A DNA stretch of 64,000 bases, from assembly GCA_038093515.1 (NCBI GenBank), contig JBBPSI010000093.1, positions 1 to 64,000 of the forward strand, read 5' to 3'. The position numbers and the translations under genes were made by a program. How positions within the stretch are numbered: the first letter of the stretch is position 1; each line of letters opens with the position of its first letter. This stretch comes from Butyriboletus loyo. Its lineage: Eukaryota > Basidiomycota > Agaricomycetes > Boletales > Boletaceae. The notes beneath the pieces were generated by a model. That model worked only from the letters and a program-made list of their open reading frames with translations. It ran no database searches and was not told the origin of the DNA. Shown here in pieces: positions 29,703 through 40,856 of the stretch.

Positions 29703-32700
29703 GAGAATGAACTCGAAGCATGGCTCGGCACGTGTCGGCAACTCAAATGTATTGAATCTCCGCGATTATGACTCAGCGAGATCTCATACTTCTCCCAGGA
29801 TAAGTTCGGAGGTCTTCCCAGCATCATCATGAACCAGTGCAAGGTTGGGAAGCATCCTGTCTCCTTTCAACTTGTCTGTGCCCCGCGGCTAATCACAAAT
29901 ATAGCATTCTCGTGATACATATCTTCGCAAGTTTTGGCGCCACAAGGCGCTGTTGATATCGCTGGTTTCGAGTCAGCTGTGCCCTTACATTATCACGATT
30001 CTAGGGCTGCCACTACCACCGCCTGGCTTTTGCGCCTATGCCAGATGGGGAAACTGTTGTCCTTCAATTCTCTGGTCTACCCATGAAAAAACGAGTTGTT
30101 CCCAACAATCGTGGTGACACACTTGTTTTCATGTCATGCCTGCTTACCATGACGTTGTTTCTTCAGCTAAAGTCGGTACAGTAACAAGGAGCGGTAGCGC
30201 GGCCGTTTTCCATTTTCAAGGTTAGTTCACCTGTTGTATTTGTCTTCTCCCTCCTCCATTCCCCCGACGTCGCGGTCTTTCGCGTCCGCGGGGCTGCATC
30301 TCATCGCCATTCGGCCTTCGGGTCCCAACATCTCGACATCTTTGCGATTGCAAAAGATACTGCGCTTGGTTGATAGCGCACTGCAACGGCACCGCCTTCG
30401 GAGACCACGCATTGAATTTATCCAAGATGATCTTGCATCAACCATGCACAATACATGTCCAAGTTTTTACCGTACCCCCAAGTCCCGCGTCGCGATTTCT
30501 CGCGCCCATCGGTACCCTTCTTGCCGCATGGGATGCCTCCTCAAATGCGAACTGCTAAGCTTCGGTTGAAATATAACGAATGTCCAGCTTAGCGACGGTC
30601 ATTTATTAATGCCCCAGGCATAGCCTCCCGACTCTTTCCGCAGTTTCCCGCTCACACGGTTTCCGACCGCGAATAGTGGGGAGTTTCCATTTGTATCTTC
30701 ATGTCGCAGGAGTGTCTTTCCTCACAAACCTTTCAATTGAATTGGAATCAAACGCAAAAACTTCCGTACCGCCGATTTAGAGTGTATCAATTTACTGCAT
30801 CGCAGAATGACGGTTGCCTCGAACAATCAAGGCTGTACGTACTTCTAATGCGTACCACCAGTCGCTGATTATATGTTGCGTAAACGAGGACCGTGACAGA
30901 TATCGTTGAGTTCACATCCTTCATAGAAAGCGGCGACTGCTCCGAAAACCCTTTGGGGAGCATTGTGCGATCAATCAGCGATCAATGAAGCAAACTTCGG
31001 TGCCATCGTGGCCACGAGCGTATCACGATGGGCCGTTTTAGAACCGTGCTCGGGCCCCAGCACTGGTACCAAGAATCATGGCAATTCTTTCCCTCCTCAA
31101 AGTTTGGTGCAGTGTCCTCGGATTCTTTATTCCACGTTCCTGGACACAACTTGGGCTCCGCGCTTCTGCGTCCGGTGCGCCCGCCATATCTGACCATCGC
31201 CTCAAGTCCGCATCTCATTTTCACCGTCAAGGCACTGCTGTTGTTGTGAAAGGATCCGAGACTCAGGTTGCTGAGAATGGTTCGCCGAGGTGCTGTACTC
31301 TAATATATTAACGCCCATTCCATAGCCTAGGTACGTTCTGACCTAGAGTGGTCTTTAGAGTGGCCTAAAACGGTGGAGACCTCCCATTTAGAAAAAAGGG
31401 GAGCGATACTTTGGTCTTGTTCGCGACTTTGTAAAGATGCCGGGTCGGAATGACGCGGTTTTTTGTCTGAGGCGGTGCCTTCGGTTTGAACTTTTTTTTT
31501 TCCAGTGATGGGCTGAGTACCTCGCTGAATGAACAACTGAAACTTGATCGTTTGCATTCATTGCTTGGAGGCATCAACGTTCAGAATTAAAAGTAGCCCC
31601 GTGGTTTTGACATCATGTTGTACACAGTGGCGCTAGTTCCACGTATTTCTTCCCACTGGCACCTCCAAGCGCATGCGAGTCGCATAACGACAGTACCTTA
31701 TTCCTCTCCCCCCCTTTTTTCTTGCATTTCCTAATTAACATGGCCTCCGCGGAGGCGGTTTGAGAGAGGGAAAAAAGCTCCGAAGGAGCGGTACGGAGGC
31801 TTTAATGCGTTTGTTATCAGATCCGACATTGGCGAGATTCAGAAAGGGTGGTTAGCTGAGCGCAGTATGTAAACGCCGAACAGTAAACGGTAACACTGGG
31901 CAGTGCACAAAGTCAGATGCAAAGGGATCCGAGAAAGTACATGCATCTGTGGACAACTCAGAGTATGCATATAAACGGGGTTGGGCGCACGGAGTGTTGA
32001 ACCCACATACATACCACGACGACGCACTGCAAAGAAGAGAAAATCACAGTAGAGAAAAAAGCAAAGGACACTTGGACAGAATCGCAAAGGAGGTGTGAAA
32101 CACAGAAACGATCAGAGCAAAGAGTCACTCGTATGCTCGTTGATCACATAAGTATCTGTGCACCTTCCCATGTGTAGTTTATCAACAGGCGCGTAGTTGA
32201 CCGATCGTACCCGCAATTGTCCTGCCGAGATAAAGCCACTCCGCCCGGAGCTGGACTCTGTTGGAATATGCGTTGGAGCGGCTGAATGGGAGAGACGTAC
32301 TTATCGGTAACCGATTTGCGAGTCAGAGGGGAAGTATGTCATATTCATCCCACAGGGTTTGGGCGGCCTGTCGCGCAGGAAATTAACTCGGCCAAGCAGG
32401 TGCGGCCCCCAAGCGGAAAATTAAATAAGTCGAAGCTTCTGGTCGCTTGTTGATAAGAGTGCGCGCAGAAGCATGCCGTGGGGGAAAAGGAGGCAACGAT
32501 ATGTGAAATGAACTGGCTAAACGGAAGACGGAGTGGGAGTACGAGTGCCAAGGGGGTAGTCGTAAACAGGGGTGTTATGTTGTGTTTTGAACTTCTAGTT
32601 TTCAGAACCAAAGACAAAGAAAACTCAACCTTGTTTGTGTGTTTGCGGAAAAAAAAAAAACGTCGGTGTATTTGAAGGTTCGTTGGGATGGAAGAGAAGC

Positions 32701-33310
32701 GACGTTCGCGCGGAACAACAATAATATGACGGCACAGGATACCACCTCTTGGCATTTTCTCGACCCCGGACGCGTGCGACGGGCATAAGGCGGGGTATAA
32801 AAGAGTACAGAAGCGGGTCAACATAACCATGTTGAACCTGAGAGAATGAAACTTACGAAGCCATCCGCAATATTACTACTCGAGGCAAGAGGGGATATAT
32901 TACTTTCCATTTAGAAGTGTCTTCAGTAAGTCGCGCTGTGAGACGCCTATTGGGGTCGCTTGGATGCTCATGGGCCAATGAGAGGGCTCAGTTCAGTTGC
33001 GAAACCGTTGTTAGACTGCCGTTCATTTCAGCTGCAAGACGTGACGGTCTTGGGTGTCACGGTGGTGCAAAGACTTGAACTTAGTATGGTCCCTTCATCC
33101 CGGCAGTACTACCGCAAAGTGAGAGGCACGTGCTCAGGAGTAATACATCACGTGCGAGGCTCCAGTCAGTTACCGCGTTCCAAGTTCCTAGCCATACACT
33201 ACAACCACTCGATCCGTATATTTCTCTTGCTTGGTGTATCTGAACTCAATTCATCGGCGTTTTCTGGTTATCGCTGAGCTGGGATATTTGGGTGCTTTTG
33301 ATCAAACACC
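29703..33310. other. Gene-poor block between ING gene and DSC2
   Basis: This 3.6 kb between divergent genes holds no open frame I can assign. It includes a strong TATA box on the plus strand at 32,796-32,803 and several short low-information frames. Confidence 0.45.
32796..32803 (+). promoter_or_regulatory. TATA box
   Basis: A consensus TATAAAAG lies 515 bp upstream of the DSC2 start. It may belong to a long-leader DSC2 transcript or to an unannotated RNA. Assignment is inference. Confidence 0.4.
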
Positions 33311-34636
33311 ATGTCGTTCGAGCATGCTTCGGTCACGAAAGGTATGGTTCTTTGTCTCTGCTTACCAAGTTTCTATTCAGAGGGTGTGGGTTCCAGGACT
33401 TATGATGGGTTACGCCCTGACGTCTATCATGTGTGGAATATTCGATGTCAAGCACTATCTTCATCTACAGGTCTGAGTTCTTCCTTTTCGCCGATCAGGT
33501 TTTCTTTCTGACAGCTTACTGTCATCAGCTCGTTCCACATATTTCGCGTGACCATCAGGTAGTGAAACGTTCCCTTCCAAAATCTGAAGGGCGGCTTAGC
33601 CTGAAACAGTGACTTCCTCCAGTATTGGCGCCTCGCTACCCACCATGTCGCATTCTCGAACTCAAGTGACTTGCTGCTCGCTGAACTCCTCCTCTATTGC
33701 GTCGGAGTTAATATAGAGCGTCAATTCGGGAGTATCAAGTTTGCAGTGGGTACCATGTCGAAACGAAGATGCTCGAGATTTGACCCAAGTTTTGTTCACC
33801 AGTCCTTTGCCATCGTTTCCACGTTGATGTCAACCATTCTCGAATTTTCGTCGCTCATTCTGTTTCACCGCGTCGGAATCAATCATATTCCCGCTGGGCC
33901 AACGGCGGTGGTGTTCAGCATACTGTACCAGTGGTACAGATTGGTTCCTCCTGCATACCACCTTCGGATTTTCGGCGTTCCGTTGAGCAACAAGTCGTTC
34001 ACGTATATGCTGGCGTCCCAAGTGAGTTTTTCTTGTCCTTCACATCGTTCCTGCTATTGATGTGAAGAAGCTTGCATTAGGGCATGTGCCGGGATCCTTG
34101 ACATCCGCATGCCTCGGGCTGTTCGTGGGTTTCGTATACCGCTCGGAGCTTGTTAACATCAAGACATGGCGTGTCTCGCCGACTGTCATCCGGTTCTCAA
34201 CACGTTTCTTACTCCCTTTGGTCGGGTCTACCCGCCCACCGCGTCGCCTCAATCGTGCACGTCCCGACCGGCAGGAACCAACCGCCGAATCGATCAATGA
34301 AGAAGTAATCACTACCGCGCGACCTCCCGCACCAACCACTCGGACAGACGGTGCTCCATCTCCGGTTCAGGGAGAGGCAGGCAGTGTTATGCGCGAGTGG
34401 GTAAATGAGTTGACCGGTAGGACCGAAGATCCCGCAAGAATACGGACACCCAGTGAAGCCGAGATCTCACAACTTGCTGCAATGTTCCCTGATATATCAA
34501 GAGATGTAATAACTAGGGCACTCCAACGAACGTGAGTACGAAATTGATTCAACTAAAACTCTTTTCGGTTGATGTGCCACATCATTGTAGTCCAAATATC
34601 GAAGCTGCAGTGGAAATTCTCTTGCATGCCCGATGA
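33311..34636 (+). CDS. DSC2: Rhomboid-like UBA protein, Dsc2/UBAC2 type (Golgi Dsc E3 ligase subunit)
   Basis: Seven exons (33311-33341, 33397-33470, 33529-33558, 33623-33745, 33803-34021, 34071-34531, 34591-34636) close in frame; 327 residues. It opens 'MSFEHASVTKGLMMGYAL', continues 'GIFDVKHYLHLQLVPHISRDHQYWRLATHH', then 'LLLAELLLYCVGVNIERQFGSIKFA', and has several hydrophobic helices up to about residue 200. No rhomboid Ser-His dyad motif is evident, as expected for the derlin/UBAC2 pseudoprotease group. The C-terminus is a UBA domain: 'EAEISQLAAMFPDISRDVITRALQR..PNIEAAVEILLHAR'. In fission yeast Dsc2 is part of the membrane ubiquitin ligase that triggers SREBP cleavage. The human relative UBAC2 works in lipid-droplet quality control. 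Confidence 0.88.
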
Positions 34637-34733
34637 CAAGGAGTAGTCATTTTTCAACAGATTTTTGCGTTGCGTCACCCATATCAGTTGTGCTCGCGCT
34701 TCAACCACAATTTATCAGATAGGAAGTAGTGAA

Positions 34734-36806
34734 CTAAGTTGCCAATTCCAGATCTTCTCCCTCGGAGGCTTCACCTTCATCGTCTTCGGTCACAAAGGCC
34801 GTCATGGGGACAGAGTACAGTCGTATCACGGACTAGCGAACTAAATGTCAACGCCACAGAACCCGCTGCGTAATTAATACCACATTACCTTGTTAGGATC
34901 CTTGACCAGTACATACTTTCCCTCGGGCATCTTCATGCACAAGTCCGTGATGGTTCTAACGATCCCCCAGCCGTTGGCAACGGAAACGTTGAGCTGGCTG
35001 GCAAAGTCTGTGGGACGCATCGAAGCAGTACTAAGGATGACATGTCGTGTGTTGTCTTTGGGATTGACGCGCGAGATGTATCTGCAACCAGAACAATCGC
35101 ACAGTCAGTCCCAGCGCTATTCGATCGAGCACACGATGCAGGGGTGTTGTCTATAGCCCAACGATATCGGACGACACGTACCCTATTTTCATGAGATCGG
35201 CACCCGCCAATATACTCTGGACCGTCCACTTTGCCAGTTTGCAACTGTTGTTTTTCATCTCCGTTGCAACGACAGCACCACGTTGAGAGTCCAGCTTCGA
35301 GCGCCAATCCTGAGCACCACCTGCACCCTGTGCACGGGGGTCAAACTCATTGAGGGCTCGGATCGTCACAAGTCCGTGGCCATCGGCTGGAATCCCGGCG
35401 CCCGGAACATACGCGTCCACTTCTGTGCGTACACAAATTTTGAGGTCCTCGTCTTCAGTAACGCCTAAATCGAAGACACGGTATCGGTAACCACACGACG
35501 CCAGAGGCTCTATTTCATCTGGGCCATAGAACGGGTTAGGTTGGGCAAAGTCTGCGGTCACGTTTTCGTGTACGGACTGGAACCCGAAATTTTGGTTGAT
35601 GTAGGTCGCCTCCAGCGATAGCGATGTAGCGGAGTTGATCGACGGAGTCTCGAGGACGGCTGTTTTGTCAGCTGGATTATTGGGGTTGGGAGGTGTGGGG
35701 TCCTGAGGGGGGTCGGAGGCATTTTCATTTACAGTGACCGTGTCGAACGGACCGCCATCGCGTTTGTCGAAGAACAAGTTGTTCCCCTCGCGGAGAATGA
35801 CGATGTCCCAAGGATAGACCGAACGCGGAGCACACATGAGTACAGAAAGGATGACATCGGTAGCGTAAACAGTTGCTTTATTTTTGGCTACGAGCTGCAC
35901 AATCAAGTTCGAGGATTTTCAATGAGAAATATCTCGTGTACGTACCCGTTGGATGACTGGGTCATCGGATGTAGTGGTATTATATTTTATGCGATCGACA
36001 AGCTGAAGTGGTCGCTCGGTTTTGGTCGTGACACGGTCATACGATTTGTCATAGGCAGATACTCGTCCGTATGTGTCACTTTCGGACGAGAAGATTCAAT
36101 AACTGTCGAGGAAATGTATGATAGCTCACTGACATGTTTTCTACCTCGTCAACCTCTAATTTGAGCTTGGCCAAGCGATGGAACTCGATCTCTTCCAGCA
36201 TCGTCCACTGAGGTGAAATGGCGACAGAAGACTCCCGATGACGATTATTCTGCAGAAAATCATATCATATCAGCGATACCGGATATGATGAACCAGAGCA
36301 AACGGGCGTACTTTCTCCCAGTCTCTCCAGCCTCTCCGACCACCACGTTGGGCTGCTCCCCGCCCACTCGTGACACCACCACGAGCACCTCTTTGAGCGC
36401 CCCTTGCAGCGAAAGAATTGGCGCCACGTCCAGATGCTCTTCCCCTGAGAAACCCGCCGCGACGGGGAGGCGCAGGCTTGTTATCGACCAAGGAAAAGCT
36501 AGATTCATCCTCGACATGGAAGTATGCGAACGCACTCGCGGTACCACTGCCAAAGGCCTGAGCACCTTCTCTCTTCGATCTCCCTGCCGCACCACGCGTG
36601 TCGCGAGTACTTGGAAGGCCAACGGTAGCCTGGCGACTTTCACTTGTGGTGTCGTTCCAGTCTGCGAACCGACCGAGCTTGTCTGATTTCGAGTACGGTG
36701 CATACGGGATGTCCTTGAACTTGAACTGTTGGGGAATGTTTGATGGAGAGGGACCCCACCCTCCATCTGGATTATCGTGAATTGGTGGTAGGGAGAATGA
36801 AGCCAT
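34734..36806 (-). CDS. Translation initiation factor eIF3 subunit d
   Basis: The start at 36806 gives '[19 protein letters not shown]' and soon '[21 protein letters not shown]', the invariant eIF3d opening. Next come an RGG-rich stretch (around 36.27-36.42 kb) and the core: '[21 protein letters not shown]', '[22 protein letters not shown]', '[17 protein letters not shown]', '[14 protein letters not shown]', '[18 protein letters not shown]'. It ends with an acidic tail '[18 protein letters not shown]'. Expected size is about 580 residues over roughly six exons. eIF3d contacts the 40S head near the mRNA exit channel and can bind the mRNA cap. It is head-to-head with IST3, 101 bp between starts. 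Confidence 0.95.
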
Positions 36807-36907
36807 CTTGTTCTCGATGATGGTAGATATCGCGCTCGGATTATCGAGAAATTTTGTCTAGAGCCTGATCACGGAGAGCGTGAGAAACGGCACTTCCACC
36901 GACAGAC
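36807..36907. promoter_or_regulatory. Shared promoter between eIF3d and IST3
   Basis: Only 101 bp lie between the divergent start codons of two housekeeping genes. No TATA box is visible. Bidirectional transcription is inferred. Confidence 0.55.
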
Positions 36908-37751
36908 ATGAAGTAGGTTCGTTTGCCAACAACTTAGTATTGGGACTAATCACTAGGGCTCAGTGTTGTACGAGAGATCAACAAGATCAATGAGCACGAG
37001 CTGAAACTAGGGACCTCTGCTTCATGGCATGACCAATACAAGGGTGAGGCGTCAGAAACGCTCTCGTATGGTGATTCTCAACTTGTTCTGTAGACTCTGC
37101 CTACATCTTCATCGGTGGTCTTCACCTTGAGCTCACGGAAGGCGATGTAATCGCAATTTTTTCCCAGTGAGTCAACAGTCTCTTATTCACCATGCATAGT
37201 TCCAACTTTGACAGGTACGGGGAAGTCATGGACGTAAATTTACCTCGGGATAAAACAACGGGTAAATCGCGGGGGTTCGGTTTCCTCATGTACGAAGATC
37301 AGAGATCCACAATCTTAGCGGTTGACAATCTCAACGGCGCCGAGGTTCTTGGTAGAACTCTGCGTGTCGACCACGCCAAGGACTATAAACAACCTAAGAT
37401 AAAGGGGGAAGATGGTGAATGGGTGGAACCGGAGGACCAAAGTTTAAATGCAAAGCCCGAGATGGCTATTGGTATGTCACCGTCTCGCATCCGACGATGC
37501 TCTGCTAATATCGGTATTGTTCAGAGGAGGCACCTCTCACTGATTCAGACGCGTCGTCCACGTTCTCCATTGACCCGGAAGACCCCATGAGAGATTACCT
37601 GTTAGCCCAACGCAAGGAAATGAAAGCACTCAAAAAGTTGAAGAAATCCAAAAAGGATAAACACGACGAAACGCCCGAAGAACGTCGCGCGAGAAAGGAA
37701 CGAAAGCGAGAAAGAAAGATGCGGAAGGAGAAAAGGAAATCTATAAGGTGA
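36908..37751 (+). CDS. IST3: U2 snRNP / RES-complex RNA-binding protein Ist3 (RBMX2 homologue)
   Basis: Five exons: 36908-36912, 36964-37043, 37094-37166, 37215-37471, 37525-37751; 213 residues. Exon 1 is just ATGAA, and the splice gives '[18 protein letters not shown]', matching the start of RBMX2/Ist3. The RRM (about 29-110) has RNP2 'YIFIGGL' and RNP1 '[10 protein letters not shown]', with '[16 protein letters not shown]' between helices. Ist3 (Snu17) forms the RES complex with Bud13 and Pml1, retaining and splicing pre-mRNA. The C-terminal 55 residues are a Lys/Arg/Glu-rich helix, longer than in yeast and like the animal protein. Confidence 0.93.
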
Positions 37752-38171
37752 AGGGAGAAGTGTGAGGAGCGGACAAAACTTTCTTTGATGCCAGTGGTTT
37801 CACGGCCACACTTTCGTTTTACAATATACACTTTGAGCTCCCGTCCATTGCTTCCTGCTTTCTTTTCTTTTTTTTTGATTTATCCTTTCATGCTACAAAA
37901 CTCGGTGCACTTGGAGAGCACAAGATGTGAATAGACATGTACAATACTAGTCTCAATGCATAAGAAATTCTCAGAATGCATTTGCTACACTCTTGGCAAA
38001 AATAACCTGTATCACCATGGCTCTGGATGGTCTCTCAGACTTGAGCAATGTTATGGAACGGGTGGGGGGTACGAACGCACTCGCACGAACTGGTGAGGGG
38101 CACGAGCGCGCGTGCACAAGTGGGTAGGGATGGGGCATGAGGCCCTGAGGTGCCAGCGCGCGCACGGATTT

Positions 38172-38352
38172 GCGTACGTGCTCGTGCTCGTGCACATACA
38201 ATAGCCGGGGCTGGCCAGTGAGGTGGTGAGGGTGAGACGAGGGCGAGCGATCGCACGCACGCACGCAGACGCTAACGCGTTTTTGTACGTGCTCGTGCTC
38301 GTGCAACCACTGGGGCTGGCCAATGTGGGGTGATGAGGGTGAGACGAAGGCG
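38172..38352. repeat. Imperfect tandem duplication, unit about 110 bp
   Basis: Two copies share TACGTGCTCGTGCTCGTGCA (38,175 and 38,286), then GGGGCTGGCCA, and later GAGGGTGAGACGA (near 38,229 and 38,336). The offset is 107-111 bp. The copies differ at many positions, so the duplication is not recent. A CGCA microsatellite sits between them (about 38,253-38,268). Confidence 0.75.
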
Positions 38353-38749
38353 GGCGCCGGGCGAGTGCACAAGCGATGTGCTCGCATTCACCCGTTCGTG
38401 TACCATGTGTGTGAAGTGAGTGGGTTGGGCGCGAGTGTGAACGGGGGTTGGGGGGGTGAATGGCGGGTGCGTGCATATGAAGTGGGAGCGCGTGATGGTG
38501 TTTGGTCGGCAATTGAGACAGGGTTGGGTAGCTGCGTGTGCGATGGTGGTGTTGGGCGCATGTGATGAAGTTGGCAGTGCGGTGGGGGTGGGTGGCTGCG
38601 CATTGGGAGACAGTCGGTGAGTTACATGGCTTGAGTTTTCAATGACCACTTACTTAGAGACGGAAGCATGGCCAAATTTGGTGCTGACAAATAAATGTAT
38701 CACGTGACTTCGTAAACGAAAACGAAACGAGTAAATACTGATCCAGGTG

Positions 38750-38860
38750 AGATGAAGAACGAAGATGAAAACGAAAAAAAAAATGAAATGAAGTATGAAA
38801 TGAAAACGAAAATATAAAACGAAGAAAAAACAAAAAGGTGAAAATAAAGGTAAATCGAGT
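38750..38860. repeat. A-rich purine tract
   Basis: The plus strand is a degenerate series of GAAAACGAA and GAAATGAA-like words with few pyrimidines, AT-rich in otherwise GC-balanced DNA. It has no coding potential of note. Confidence 0.6.
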
Positions 38861-39380
38861 CACCGAAGTGACGAATCCAAAAAAAAAACCATTGTCCCGC
38901 CTGGTCCGCCATACGCCCCTCATAGGCGTCGAGATCGAGTGTCGGTATGCCAGTCGTCTCTGTCTAACACACCCAAGGCTGGAGGTCCCCCAGTTGGCAA
39001 TCAGCACCATGTCACCATATACATTAACTCTTATCTCCTTCGGATGTACGCAGTCGTGTTCTTGCTGGCACACCATCATGGCGATCATTTCTACTCACTA
39101 GGGACCTTGTTGATAAGATAATATCGAGATTCTTTCTGACCAGAAATCCTTATGCACAAGCCTTTGGTTATAGATCATCAGACTTTCAAAGTCATATCAG
39201 CTCATTCTTGGGCGTGAATAAAAGTTGCCACGACACCTGGTGTTGACTCGATTGTATCCGTATTGAAAGTTCCACGTTCATCTCCAACCCCCACAAACAC
39301 TCCACAAGCAACGCAGTAGTCGAGTTTCAAGTCTTATTAATTGCCCTTCACTGAACGACTTCCATTCGCAAGATTCCATC

Positions 39381-40511
39381 ATGGCTCCAGTAACGCGCTC
39401 TTCCGCCCCATCAACTCCCGCCAAGCCACGCGTGAGTACCGGTTCAGACGGTCTGATAACACCTCCCAGTACTGGTACACGCCGTACGCCCCATTGCACC
39501 ACGTGCCACCGCCCACGCGCAGGGCATCCGCGCTCTGGCTGTCCCTACGTCGACGCGTCAGATCCAAGCCCTACATCCCCCTCCACCAGAAAGCCCACTT
39601 CCAGGGTGGCCCAGACCGCACCCGTAGCAGACGATGGCATCCTGGACGAACTCTCCTCCCTCCATATAATCAGTCCGACAGAGGAGGACGGGAACAGACG
39701 CGCGTCCATGTCACGCACTCCCGGGAACAAGTCGAAGCGGAGGCTTTCGGTTAGGTTCGCCCTCCTCCCGGAGAAGACGCTCGCGTCTCTTAGTCCGACC
39801 GATTCGCACTTGGTAGAACAGTTGCTTCAGCCTGGCATGATCAGCGACGCTGTGTCGCCACAGGATAGCGTGGGACACGTGTTGGAGTGGCGGAAGACGC
39901 TGGACGGCGCCAATCTACTAGATGCTCCCATGGAAGACCCCATGGAAGACCCCATTGAAGTAAAGACAGAGCCGTTGTCCGGGAACACGACCTCCCCGCT
40001 TTCACGCCGCATGCCTTGCACGCTTTCTACGCCTACCGCCAGTCTTACGGTCACAGAGGCTGTCTCTGACCACGGCATCGGCGGCTCGGCTCTCGATATG
40101 AACGAGACAGTTTATTTGCTTCCCGATTCCGATCCCGATACCAGAAAAACAAAACCGCTCAGTCGTTCGATGAGCTTCGAGCAACGTTCCCTGTTTTTAC
40201 AGCAGCTCAGTCATTCCTCCAGCACGGCACCCGCTACGTTGGTCTCTCTCCCACTTGCAGACCTTGACAACGTGCGGCGTGATGCAGAGAAAGTTGGCTT
40301 TCATGTTCGTGTTCTTCCGAGTTGGGAGAACGATAATAAATGGGTCGTTCTTGGTACGGAGCAGGAGGCAATTGACCTCTTGGCAGAAAAGTTTTCCGAG
40401 GAAGAAAAAAGGAGTACGAGGGCTAAGGGGAAAGGCGGGAAATTAACAGCGGTCACAGGTGGCGTGGTATTTGGTGCAGTAGCCACCTGGACCGGCCTCG
40501 CATTTTCCTGA
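39381..40511 (+). CDS. Hypothetical protein, single exon, with Cys/Pro motif and hydrophobic C-terminus
   Basis: An uninterrupted frame of 376 residues, unusual here because almost every other gene is spliced. An N-terminal Ser/Thr/Pro-rich region is followed by 'HCTTCHRPRAGHPRSGCPY' (about 38-56), a short Cys-containing block that I recall from uncharacterised basidiomycete proteins. The middle is disordered, with a 15-nt tandem repeat giving Met-Glu-Asp-Pro twice (about 190-197). A structured segment near 295-350 ('DLDNVRRDAEKVGFHVRVLPSWENDNKWVVLGTEQEAIDLL') looks folded. The last 25 residues, Gly/Ala/Val-rich after a basic patch, could be a tail anchor. Function is unknown. Confidence 0.8.
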   Translation: MAPVTRSSAPSTPAKPRVSTGSDGLITPPSTGTRRTPHCTTCHRPRAGHPRSGCPYVDASDPSPTSPSTRKPTSRVAQTAPVADDGILDELSSLHIISPTEEDGNRRASMSRTPGNKSKRRLSVRFALLPEKTLASLSPTDSHLVEQLLQPGMISDAVSPQDSVGHVLEWRKTLDGANLLDAPMEDPMEDPIEVKTEPLSGNTTSPLSRRMPCTLSTPTASLTVTEAVSDHGIGGSALDMNETVYLLPDSDPDTRKTKPLSRSMSFEQRSLFLQQLSHSSSTAPATLVSLPLADLDNVRRDAEKVGFHVRVLPSWENDNKWVVLGTEQEAIDLLAEKFSEEEKRSTRAKGKGGKLTAVTGGVVFGAVATWTGLAFS

Positions 40512-40856
40512 GGACCGAGAGATCTTTTCATTCCACCCAATGATTTGTATCGCTTGGATGTTGCATTACGTTTACCAAGTGTAGCAGTATCCAAATCTTG
40601 ACCTCGTTTTTCGACAGCAAACCTGGCAGACTCACTCTTATGGGTAAACGGGCAGGATATTAATGGGTGACATTCATACCTATCGAGGACTAATACATCA
40701 TGTAAATGGTACGTCTTCCGCTATACAGATACTACCTAAAAGCAGCAAGTCCGCACGATAACCAAACTCGTCAGGAACACGCGTACGTAGTATACAGAAG
40801 ACAAGCCCACTGTGAAGCGTGCTTCGTTCACATGTCCTCTGGGAACCTTACTGGCC
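40512..40856. other. Convergent intergenic region
   Basis: The 345 bp between the single-exon gene and the zinc-finger gene; nothing beyond presumed 3' UTRs is seen. Confidence 0.6.

Larger units (their letters stand above)
37752..39380. other. Repeat-bearing spacer
   Basis: This 1.6 kb contains a G/T-rich stretch (38,040-38,620), a near-tandem duplication within it, and an A-rich purine tract (38,750-38,860). Long overlapping minus-strand frames (37,971-38,649) are Pro/His/Thr-rich translations of the repeat and are not treated as genes. Confidence 0.55.

Noticed and set aside
37971..38649. Four overlapping minus-strand frames
   Set aside because: They are translations of the G/T-rich minisatellite in all three frames, rich in Pro, His and Thr, with no domain.
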